Shown here piece after piece: positions 7,601-14,603 of a stretch of DNA of 64,000 bases. Made by a program: the position numbers and the translations under genes. Positions within the stretch are counted from its first letter, which is position 1; every line of letters starts with the position of its first letter. The stretch is from assembly GCF_900102545.1 (NCBI RefSeq), contig NZ_FNBN01000007.1:119247-183246 (forward strand), read 5' to 3'. Origin of the DNA: Chitinophaga filiformis. Lineage in GTDB: Bacteria > Bacteroidota > Bacteroidia > Chitinophagales > Chitinophagaceae. Under the pieces are notes generated by a model. It made no database searches. It saw nothing but the letters and a program-made list of their open reading frames with translations, and had not been told where the DNA came from.

Positions 7601-9271
7601 CCGCTTTGCGTAGCCAGTGGCGCAGGCGCCATGGGTAACCGCTCTATCGGTACGGCTGCTGCAGGCGGGATGCTGATAGGTACCCTGTTTGGAGTGCTGA
7701 TCATCCCGGGACTGTATGTGCTGTTTGCGTCAGTGGGTAAGAAGAAAGTAAAGGCGAAGCCTCCTAAACACCAGGCGGTAAGTGCGCTGACGGTGCTGGT
7801 GGCCATAGGATTATTGACAATGGGGCTACAGGGTTGTTATTCGCCTGCAAAACTCACCTTGCCTGAGGTGCCGGAAACACCTGCTACATTTGGCGATACA
7901 TCACGAATAAGCGGAGGCAATGCTACCGACAGTAATACTATCAGTAAAAATGGATCAGACAGTAGTGGTATCGGGGTATTGTCTTACAAACAGTTCTTTA
8001 CAGACACCCTGCTCCTGCAATTGCTGGACACTGCCCTGATGCATAATACGGACATGCTGCTGGCTACCCAGCGGATGGAGACCGCCCGTGCACAACTGAT
8101 GGCGGCCAGCCGTGCATGGCTGCCGGAGGTGAATGTTGCTGTCAGCGCAGGCGTGGATCGCTGGGGCGACTATACATTGAACGGCGTGGGTAATTACGAT
8201 ACGAATCTATCTCCCAATATCAGTGATAAACAACGCATACCTGGACCTACACCTGATTACTTCGCGGGGCTGCGCAGTTCCTGGGAAATTGATCTCTGGG
8301 GAAAACTGCGCAGCCGCAAACAGGCTGCCTATATGCGTTTCCTGTCGAGTGAACAGGGACGCCGGCTGGTTACCACACAACTGGTATCGCAGGTGGCGGG
8401 CATGTACTACCAGCTGATGGTGCTGGATTATGAGCAGGAGGTGATACAACGTAACATCGGACTGCAGGAAACGGCGCTGGCTACTGTGCAGATACAACAG
8501 GAAGCCGGCAGGGCTACACTGCTGGCCGTTCAGCAGTTCTCCGCCCAGTTGCTGAATACACGAAGTATGGCGTTGGGACTTAAACAGCAATCGCTGGAAC
8601 TGGAGAATCAGCTGAACGCACTGCTGGGGCGTTTCCCTCAGCCTATCAGGCGGGATACCTCACTGCTGGATGCAGCACTGCCTCCTTTTGCGCAAACGGG
8701 TGTGCCGGCCGCCATGTTATCCCGCAGGCCTGACGTTCAGCAGGCGGCCCTGGAACTGGCGGCTGCCAAAGCAGATGTAAAGGCGGCACGTGCGGCGTTC
8801 CTCCCCTCGTTGAATATTACGCCGTATGTGGGATTTAATTCCTTTAATGCCGGTCTGCTGTTCAATACACCTGCCTCTGTCGCTTATGGTGTATTAGGAG
8901 GGATCACTGCTCCCCTGCTCAATAAAAAACAGCTGCAGTCGCAGTACAATGTCACAACAGCCGCCGGCATGTCTGCTTTCTATCAATACCGTCAGATGAT
9001 CATCAACGGATACCAGGAAGTGATTACAGCCCTGGGACAACTGAAGAACGGTCAGGAGGCCTATGATTTAAAATCGGCAGAGGTACAGATGCTGAAGGAC
9101 GGTGTGTCTACTGCCAATGATCTTTACGCTACCGGATATGCCAATTACCTGGAAGTGATCACCGCCCAGAAAAGTGTACTGGAGGCTGAGCTGGCGCTGG
9201 CAGGCAACAAAAAGGACCTTTTCCTGGGCACTATTACCTTATATCGTGCACTGGGTGGGGGGCAGCGATAA
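4640..9271 (+). CDS. Fusion of RND (HAE1/AcrB-type) pump and outer-membrane factor
   Basis: 1543 aa from the ATG at 4640 (MFDTFIKRPV, the classic RND start); a GTG at 4571 would add 23 residues. Residues about 1-1034 are a full HAE1 pump: the N-terminal TM helix, porter loops, and TM4 with GIVVDNAIVVVEA-type acidic residues for proton relay, ending after the last TM helix. A basic linker (KKKVKAKPPK, about 1034-1043) leads into a hydrophobic segment and a lipobox LQGC (Cys about 1066), then a full TolC/OprM-like outer-membrane factor with two OEP repeats. The frame is unbroken. In other bacteria these are two genes. The internal segment looks like a lipoprotein signal, so cleavage by signal peptidase II into pump and channel is plausible but unproven. 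Confidence 0.9.
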   Translation: MFDTFIKRPVLSLVISLIIVLLGLLALFTLPVTQFPDIVPPSVTVTAKYTGANAEVCAKAVATPLERAINGVPGMTYMSSVSSNNGMTLIQVFFQVGTDPDQAAVNVQNRVATIIDELPEEVIKAGVTTEKEVNSMLLYLNIMSEDSTLNEQFIYNFADINVLQELKRIDGVGFAEIMGAKEYAMRVWLKPDRMLAYQLSADEVINGIRKQNIEAAPGKTGESADNDPQVLQYVLRYTGKFFEPSQYENIILRANPDGSVLRLKDVADVTFGSLSYGMVSKTDGKPSASIMLKQRPGSNAQEVITNVKKRMAELKASSFPPGMSYNFNYDVSRFLDASIHEVLRTLVEAFILVFIVVFLFLQDFRSTLIPALAVPVALIGTLCFMQLLGFSINLLTLFALVLAIGIVVDNAIVVVEAVHVKMQETHLPPLQATLAAMKEISGAIVAITLVMSAVFVPVAFLSGPVGVFYRQFSLTLAIAIVISGINAVTLTPALCAIMLRHTHDAGKPRNMLQRFFDKFNYRYNKTERGYQRLIGYIAGRRMVTILMLIIFFIATWGASAVLPGGFIPSEDQGMIYVNVTTPAGATVARTEAVLDEVQKIAAQLDEAESVSTLAGFSLVNDVAGASYGMGMINLKPWEERKRSVKEIIAALEKDCKIIADASIEFFPPPTVPGFGNSSGFELRVLDKTGAGDLQQTADVTNKFINALKQRPEIGSAFTSFDPEFPQYMIHVDQAMAAQKGVSIDNAMSTLQTLLGSFYASNFIRFGQMYKVMVQASPRYRTKPEDVMHLYVKNDAGEMVPFSNFIRMERVYGPEQLTRYNMYTAAMINGDAASGFSSGDAINAINEVAKTSLPRGYSFEWSGMTREQILSGNQAIYIFGLCLLFVYLLLAAQYESFLLPLPVILSLPAGIFGAFLTLKLAGLENNIYAQVALVMLIGLLGKNAILIVEFAIQRNKQGLSVLEAAKEGAVSRLRPILMTSFAFIAGLIPLCVASGAGAMGNRSIGTAAAGGMLIGTLFGVLIIPGLYVLFASVGKKKVKAKPPKHQAVSALTVLVAIGLLTMGLQGCYSPAKLTLPEVPETPATFGDTSRISGGNATDSNTISKNGSDSSGIGVLSYKQFFTDTLLLQLLDTALMHNTDMLLATQRMETARAQLMAASRAWLPEVNVAVSAGVDRWGDYTLNGVGNYDTNLSPNISDKQRIPGPTPDYFAGLRSSWEIDLWGKLRSRKQAAYMRFLSSEQGRRLVTTQLVSQVAGMYYQLMVLDYEQEVIQRNIGLQETALATVQIQQEAGRATLLAVQQFSAQLLNTRSMALGLKQQSLELENQLNALLGRFPQPIRRDTSLLDAALPPFAQTGVPAAMLSRRPDVQQAALELAAAKADVKAARAAFLPSLNITPYVGFNSFNAGLLFNTPASVAYGVLGGITAPLLNKKQLQSQYNVTTAAGMSAFYQYRQMIINGYQEVITALGQLKNGQEAYDLKSAEVQMLKDGVSTANDLYATGYANYLEVITAQKSVLEAELALAGNKKDLFLGTITLYRALGGGQR

Positions 9272-9298
9272 CTTCTGCTCATCGTACAGTTACTGTCG

Positions 9299-9361
9299 TA
9301 CGGATGCAGGGATATACGAATAACGGCACAAGTATTCGTACATCCCCGCATCCGTATTTTT
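9299..9361 (+). terminator. Terminator after the RND operon
   Basis: A long stem pairs 9300-9322 with 9333-9355, both arms rich in ACGGATGC and TACGAATA pieces with small mismatches. ATTTTT follows. It closes the efflux operon 28 bp past its stop codon. Confidence 0.8.
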
Positions 9362-9425
9362 ATGCAAAAAAAGTCCGGGCGGAATGATTTTTGAGGTATG
9401 CTATGGCCAATTACATTAGACAAGA

Positions 9426-11009
9426 ATGATTTTAATCGTAGATGATAAACCGGAGAACATTTTATCCCTCAGGAAGATTTTAGAGCTGCACGATTTAGAA
9501 GTTGATACCGCATCTTCCGGCGAGGAAGCCCTGAAGAAGATACTACGGAACAACTATGCGCTGATCATCCTGGATGTACAAATGCCCAGTATGGACGGTT
9601 TTGAGGTAGCAGAGACAATTTCAGGCTACAGCAAAGCGAAAGATGTACCCATCCTTTTTTTGTCGGCTGTTAATACAGATAAAAAATTCATTGCAAAAGG
9701 ATATGCTTCCGGGGGGCTGGACTACATCACCAAACCCGTTGATCCGGATATCCTGCTGATGAAGGTGAAGACCTTTATCAGGCTTTATGAACAAAACAGA
9801 CAGCTGCAGGAGATGCATGCCTCCCTGCAGAAAGAGGTGGAAGTACGTAAAAATGCGCAGGCGGCATTGAATGTCAAAGTGCAGGAACAGCATTCCATAC
9901 TTGAATCACTGCCGCAGGTAGCCTTTACCGCCAGTGGAGACGGCGCTATTGAATATGCAAACCGTCACTGGTTCCACTACTCCCCTTCGCTTGCGCAGTT
10001 TCCTGTTACTTACGATCACGAACATCAACAAACGCCGGTGTGGGAAAAAGCTATGAAGGCAGGATTACCGCTGGAAAAGGAAGTCTATCTTCATCACCGC
10101 CAGCATAATCATTACCGTTGCCACCTGCTAAGGGCTATTCCCCTGGAGGAAGGCGGACGTATTGTAAAATGGGTAGGCACCTTTACAGATATTGCTCATC
10201 AGAAACAGGCCAATGAAATACTGGAACAAAGAGTGGTGGAACGTACACGCGAACTGCAGGAAATGAACCAGGCACTGGAAGCCAGTAACCACGAGTTGCA
10301 ACAGTTCGCCTCTGTGGCATCGCATGATCTGAAGGAGCCGCTGCGCAAGATCCAGTTGTTCGGTACTATTCTGCGGGATCGCCATCTCGGCTCCAATACG
10401 GAAGCACTGCAATATATGCAGCGCATTGTCAGCTCATCGGAACGTATGACCCGCCTGATCAATGACCTGCTGCAGTACTCCAGATTATCCGCAGATGTTC
10501 CTTTTGAGGAAGTGGACATCAATGCTATCATCCGGGAGATACTGGCCGACCTTGAGCTCTCTGTCCGGGATGCCTGTGCAGAGATTACCACAAGCGCGTT
10601 CCCTATCGTGGAAGCTATTCCCGGCCAGATCAGGCAGGCATTGCAGAATATCATCAGTAATGCGTTGAAGTTCACGCGTCCGGGCGTGACGCCCTGCATC
10701 AATATTCATGCGGAGCGGGTGCTTGAAAAGGAATTCCATAGTCCGACAGCCGAAGAAGGGCCTTATTGCCGGATCACTATCAATGATAATGGGATTGGGT
10801 TTAATGAAGCGTACCTACCGAAGATCTTTACCTTGTTTCAACGACTGCATAGTACAGAGGTATATGACGGAACGGGTATCGGACTGGCCATCGCCAAGAA
10901 AGTAGTAGAGCGGCATCAGGGAATTATCGGAGCCACCAGCAGGGAGAATGAGGGCGCTACTTTTATCATGGTACTGCCTATTGAACAGCCGAAGCCTGCA
11001 GGAAACTAA
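9426..11009 (+). CDS. REC-PAS-histidine kinase (soluble hybrid kinase)
   Basis: 527 aa. The N-terminal receiver domain (1-120) has the acidic pair D6-D7, phospho-acceptor D50 in LDVQMP, the S/T position in FLSAV, and K in TKP. A coiled linker (about 120-145) and a PAS-like domain (about 150-255) lead to the dimerisation helix with H300 (ASHDLKEPLRK), followed by a HATPase_c domain with N box, DNGIGFN and GTGIGLAI. There is no TM segment, so it acts in the cytoplasm, probably receiving phosphate from another kinase. It converges with cheB-cheR, 3 bp from the cheB stop, and this arrangement suggests one signalling module. Confidence 0.9.
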   Translation: MILIVDDKPENILSLRKILELHDLEVDTASSGEEALKKILRNNYALIILDVQMPSMDGFEVAETISGYSKAKDVPILFLSAVNTDKKFIAKGYASGGLDYITKPVDPDILLMKVKTFIRLYEQNRQLQEMHASLQKEVEVRKNAQAALNVKVQEQHSILESLPQVAFTASGDGAIEYANRHWFHYSPSLAQFPVTYDHEHQQTPVWEKAMKAGLPLEKEVYLHHRQHNHYRCHLLRAIPLEEGGRIVKWVGTFTDIAHQKQANEILEQRVVERTRELQEMNQALEASNHELQQFASVASHDLKEPLRKIQLFGTILRDRHLGSNTEALQYMQRIVSSSERMTRLINDLLQYSRLSADVPFEEVDINAIIREILADLELSVRDACAEITTSAFPIVEAIPGQIRQALQNIISNALKFTRPGVTPCINIHAERVLEKEFHSPTAEEGPYCRITINDNGIGFNEAYLPKIFTLFQRLHSTEVYDGTGIGLAIAKKVVERHQGIIGATSRENEGATFIMVLPIEQPKPAGN

Positions 11010-11012
11010 CAA

Positions 11013-11582
11013 TCATTCTTTCAGATCTCTTACAAAATCAATCATCTCCCGGATATTAAGTACTTTATCCACCTTTGCCGTACTAATAGCGCATTTGGGC
11101 ATAAAAGAAGCTTCTGCGGTTTCAGGATCCTGCACAGCAGTAAAACCGCCTAGTTCATGGACAATCTGCAGGCCCTCTGCCCCATCCATATTCGCTCCTG
11201 ACAGCAACAGACAATATAGGCGGTCGCCGCACGCTTCGGCGGCAGATATAAAAGTCACATCAATACTGGGGCGGCTGTAATGCACCTTCTCGGAAGCATC
11301 CAGGGTGAGTGAGCCATCCGGCTCTATTAACAGGTGATAATCTGCCGGCGCTACATAGATACAACCCGCTAACAATATATCTTTCTCTTCAGCCTCCTTT
11401 ACACAAAGGCATGTTTTGGTAGACAAAAGATCGGACAACAGCGTTTCACTGTCTGCCTTGCGGTGCAGTACTATGATCATGGCCAGCGGCCAATCCATCT
11501 TCAGTTCAGGTAACAGTTGCATCAGTACCTCCAGGCTGCCCGCAGAGCCGCCGATGACCAGCAGTGTAGGGAGAGATTTCAT
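11013..11582 (-). CDS. cheB: CheB-type methylesterase domain protein
   Basis: 189 aa, starting at the ATG at 11582 (MKSLPTLLVIGGSAGS). A longer frame reaching 11768 lies inside cheR and is rejected. It carries the CheB esterase features: nucleophile Ser in GGSAGSLEVL, the histidine in VLHRKA, and the LLSGANMDGAEGL segment with the conserved Asp. It lacks a receiver domain, so it is a stand-alone esterase. The start ATG overlaps the cheR stop as ATGA, indicating translational coupling. No chemoreceptor is nearby, so the substrate is unknown; the adjacent hybrid kinase is a candidate partner. Confidence 0.88.
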   Translation of the reverse strand: MKSLPTLLVIGGSAGSLEVLMQLLPELKMDWPLAMIIVLHRKADSETLLSDLLSTKTCLCVKEAEEKDILLAGCIYVAPADYHLLIEPDGSLTLDASEKVHYSRPSIDVTFISAAEACGDRLYCLLLSGANMDGAEGLQIVHELGGFTAVQDPETAEASFMPKCAISTAKVDKVLNIREMIDFVRDLKE

Positions 11583-12412
11583 TGTGTCATTTTTCTCCAG
11601 ATCTTCTCTTTTTGAGCGACAGGTTTGAATAAAGGTGCTACAGTCGTAAATCGCAGTGTTTCTTTCGCGCCCAGGGCCAGGAAGCCCAATTGTTCCAGGC
11701 TGTCGCTGAACAGATGCAGGACCTTGTCCTGCAGATCCTTGTTGAAGTAAATTAGTACATTCCGGCAAATGATCAGCTGGAATTCATTGAACGAACGATC
11801 AGTAACCAGGTTATGTACAGCAAAGATGATCTTCTCTCTTAATGTATCTGAAAACTTGGCGTGCTCATAATTAGCCGCATAATACCTGGAAAACTCCTCC
11901 TTTCCGCCCGATAACAGGTAATTCTGTGAATACTGCTGCATATACTGCAGGGGAAAGATCCCTTTACGGGCGGTTTCCAGCACACTTTCATTAATATCCG
12001 TGGCGTAGATGATGGATTTATGCAGGAGGTTCAGTTCATGCAGCAGGATAGCCACAGAATAGGCTTCCTCACCACTCGAACAGCCGGCGTGCCATATACG
12101 GATCAGCGGATAAGTGGCCAGTATCGGCAGGACTTGCCTGCGCAATTCCTGGAAGAAGCCGGGGTCCCGGAACATTTCCGTCACATTTACCGTAATCTGT
12201 TCCATCAGATGAACCAGGTAGCCGGGGTCTGTTTTAACCCGATACCTGAACTCTGCAAAACTGGGAAAACGGTCCGCTATATACACACGCTGCAACCTGC
12301 GCTTCACAGATGCGAATGAATAGTCCGTAAAATCATATCCATATTGCTCCAGTAAGTCATTTAACAATAGTAAGACGTCCTCATCCTTCAAATGGCGCAG
12401 GTGATCCTTCAT
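11579..12412 (-). CDS. cheR: CheR-type protein-glutamate methyltransferase
   Basis: 277 aa. The N-terminal helical domain (about 10-75) is followed by the SAM-binding Rossmann fold with WHAGCSSGEEAYS, then YATDINESVLETARKG and LIICRNVLIYF, all characteristic of CheR. It methylates receptor glutamates using S-adenosylmethionine. There is no C-terminal pentapeptide-binding TPR domain. It is the first gene of a two-gene unit with cheB (4-bp overlap) on the minus strand and faces the REC-PAS-kinase gene. Confidence 0.93.
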   Translation of the reverse strand: MKDHLRHLKDEDVLLLLNDLLEQYGYDFTDYSFASVKRRLQRVYIADRFPSFAEFRYRVKTDPGYLVHLMEQITVNVTEMFRDPGFFQELRRQVLPILATYPLIRIWHAGCSSGEEAYSVAILLHELNLLHKSIIYATDINESVLETARKGIFPLQYMQQYSQNYLLSGGKEEFSRYYAANYEHAKFSDTLREKIIFAVHNLVTDRSFNEFQLIICRNVLIYFNKDLQDKVLHLFSDSLEQLGFLALGAKETLRFTTVAPLFKPVAQKEKIWRKMTQ

Positions 12413-12658
12413 TGCGTGTTCGTGCTGTTTTGCAGATGTAAGTTCGCAAAGTTTTCCGGCATTTCAATATCACATATCAATCTGCCCTAATATTGCGGCA
12501 TAACGTCAAACGTAGTGCCAATAGCAGCTCAGCAGTTAAAATCCAACGTAAATAGTACGTACATTTTCACCATTGTTCCTATCTTTAACGTAAACCTTGT
12601 CAGAAGATTCGTAAGCATTTTTTTAAGCATTTATTCCGTACCTAGCCAATGCCAGTTT

Positions 12659-13471
12659 ATGCCACTCTTTAGTACTAAAAGCCGGATTTGCACGGCTCTG
12701 CTGCTGGCAGTGGTAGTTACCAGCGCTTTTCACCCGGTCAATAACGACAAAGGCAAAATGCGTTTGCGGGGTATCAGTTCTGCTACCAATAAAACAGTGA
12801 TTACCTATCATGCGGACAAAACTATTGCGGAACTGCTTACCATTTACCAGACAGCAGAAGGCGGTTATAGTACCACCCGTATCCCTGTTTATAAAGATGG
12901 CAGGCTTATCAAAATATTTGTGACAGATGAGGAGTCTTCACAGGCGCCGGTACTGTTCTCTTCTTTTGAGTATTCTGCGAAGGGAAAGATCAGGAGGATC
13001 ATCTATTACCTGGATGGAGCAGTACACGGGTATGACTCCCTGGCTTATAACAATAATGGTCTGATCGTTGCACGTTATTTCTTTAACGATACACAGGATG
13101 GAATAGCTTTCGAGAACAACAGTTGTCAGTTATTCAGATGGGACAATAAGGGCAATATAGTCAGGATAGAGAATATGGGACGTGTGAACAGGAAACTGCC
13201 GTTCACGTTAAGTTCTACAGCTACTTATACGTACGACGATCATCCTAATGCACAGCAGGGTATACCTTCTTTGTGCTATCTGACAGACATTACTGCAGAG
13301 AACATGTCTGCAAATAATATAGTAACTGAAACCATCACGAGCGCTGTGACTAATAACAGCATCGTAAAACATTATACATACGCCTACAATGCGGAGAGAT
13401 ATCCTTCACGGATCATTACCCGGTATGCTGTGAATGATGAAATGGTGGTGACAGATCTGGAGTGGGATTAA
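12659..13471 (+). CDS. Exported protein of unknown function, DUF4595-like
   Basis: About 270 aa from the ATG at 12659, which gives a clean signal peptide (MPLFSTKSRICTALLLAVVV). A longer frame begins at 12515 but adds an unlikely N-terminus. The body consists of repeated beta-hairpin units of the FEYSAKGKIRRI, LAYNNNGLIVARY and YTYDDHPN type, like the YD/RHS-like units of Bacteroidota DUF4595 lipoproteins. The lipoprotein at 52966-53787 has the same kind of unit (FEYNRAGKVLKVY, FTYDNDYYP). The function is unknown. The gene ends near a large bidirectional terminator hairpin. Confidence 0.7.
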   Translation: MPLFSTKSRICTALLLAVVVTSAFHPVNNDKGKMRLRGISSATNKTVITYHADKTIAELLTIYQTAEGGYSTTRIPVYKDGRLIKIFVTDEESSQAPVLFSSFEYSAKGKIRRIIYYLDGAVHGYDSLAYNNNGLIVARYFFNDTQDGIAFENNSCQLFRWDNKGNIVRIENMGRVNRKLPFTLSSTATYTYDDHPNAQQGIPSLCYLTDITAENMSANNIVTETITSAVTNNSIVKHYTYAYNAERYPSRIITRYAVNDEMVVTDLEWD

Positions 13472-13507
13472 CAAAACCGGTCATTATATTGAACATATTG
13501 TGCTGGA

Positions 13508-13606
13508 AATACGTGACTCCTGCGGAGCCAGTTATGTGATAGATTGATATTGCTTGCCATCAATATGATCATATAACTGACCGCGGGAGTCACGTATTCT
13601 TTTTTC
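13508..13606. terminator. Long bidirectional terminator hairpin between convergent genes
   Basis: Two arms of about 31-33 nt (13508-13540 and 13568-13598) are nearly perfect inverted repeats with G-U positions and one 2-nt bulge, followed by TCTTTTTTC. It separates the convergent genes ending at 13471 (+) and 13631 (-). Confidence 0.8.
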
Positions 13607-13630
13607 AGCGTTTACTGTTCTCCTTTTTCC

Positions 13631-14404
13631 TTATTGTGGATAGAGGATCTGTGTAGCGAGTACGTCACCAGCAGTAAAGCCGGCCCAGTTCAGTACGAAT
13701 GAATTCATCACAGAGTTAGCATCTACAGTTGGTGTACCGGTGATGAATATACCCTGTGTCTGGTTAGTGTGATAGAAACCGATCGTATGGCCCAGTTCGT
13801 GGGTAATAGCGAAGAGTTTCTGACTGGCAGGAAGGCTGTTGAAATTACTGTTGATCTCAACGCTTACACCTGGTCTGCCGTTGGAAGTAGGCAGATAAGC
13901 GCGGGCGATCCAGTTGGCAGATTCAAAGCCCATAAATACCCTGGTGTATACACCTGTTGCAGAGGTAGTGATAGACATACCCAGTCTTGTACCGTTAACC
14001 GCATTCCAGTTGTTTACTGCACCCTGAATAGCCGTTCTCCAGGCAGTAGGTACTGCAGGATCAATGTAAAGTCTTACATTGTTGTTGTAGGTGTTGCTCA
14101 CCAGGTAAGCGCCTCTCCAATGTTCTCCTGATGGGATACGATCTGGATTAGCATCGTTGGCAACACGTTTTTCAACTTCTTCTTTTGAAATGATCACGTC
14201 ACCATCCAGGATGAAGTTATCTCCTTTCAGGACGATCTTGTCCTTTTTAAAGCCCTGTGTTTCCAGGTAATTTACCAGTTTTTCAGTGTTGTCTTCCGAT
14301 TTGACATCTGCAGTTACATTGTCTTTGCTACAGGCAAACAGAAACATTGACAGGCCAAGGAAAAGGAAATGAATTTGACGCACATAGATTGACTTGGTTT
14401 TCAT
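13631..14404 (-). CDS. M57-like zinc metalloprotease lipoprotein
   Basis: 257 aa. The N-terminal signal ends at a lipobox LFAC (Cys25). Near the C-terminus it has the extended zinc motif HELGHTIGFYH (residues 202-212: H202, E203, H206, H212), typical of metzincin-like M57 (DUF dual-action HEIGH) peptidases of Bacteroidota. The region before it (HWRGAYLVSN, then WNAVNGTR) matches the usual substrate-cleft strands of that family. It should act on the cell surface or in the periplasm on unknown proteins. Residues 30-95 look like a propeptide. It is a single gene between two terminators. Confidence 0.88.
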   Translation of the reverse strand: MKTKSIYVRQIHFLFLGLSMFLFACSKDNVTADVKSEDNTEKLVNYLETQGFKKDKIVLKGDNFILDGDVIISKEEVEKRVANDANPDRIPSGEHWRGAYLVSNTYNNNVRLYIDPAVPTAWRTAIQGAVNNWNAVNGTRLGMSITTSATGVYTRVFMGFESANWIARAYLPTSNGRPGVSVEINSNFNSLPASQKLFAITHELGHTIGFYHTNQTQGIFITGTPTVDANSVMNSFVLNWAGFTAGDVLATQILYPQ

Positions 14405-14539
14405 ACAAACGGGTTTTTATTTTGAGGGTAAAAAAAAGAGCTCTGACAAGTGTAGATGAATTTACAATAAAAAAATAATGCAAAAACAAATTATTACTAT
14501 CACTGCTAAACGTAATTGTTACTATAGCCACCCCTCTTA

Positions 14540-14573
14540 AAACAAGACAGGACAAGCTTTTGAGACTTGTCCT
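14540..14573 (-). terminator. Terminator of the antiporter gene
   Basis: AGGACAAG (14549-14556) pairs with CTTGTCCT (14566-14573). Read on the minus strand it is followed by GTCTTGTTTTAAG. It lies 31 bp past the stop codon of the CPA2 antiporter gene. Confidence 0.6.
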
Positions 14574-14603
14574 GCTGCAAATATGTTGCGGCATCAGCAG
14601 CTG

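Noticed and set aside
11583..11768. N-terminal extension of CheB into cheR
   Set aside because: The CheB motif begins at 11582 with an ATGA overlap to cheR; the extension is out-of-frame cheR sequence.
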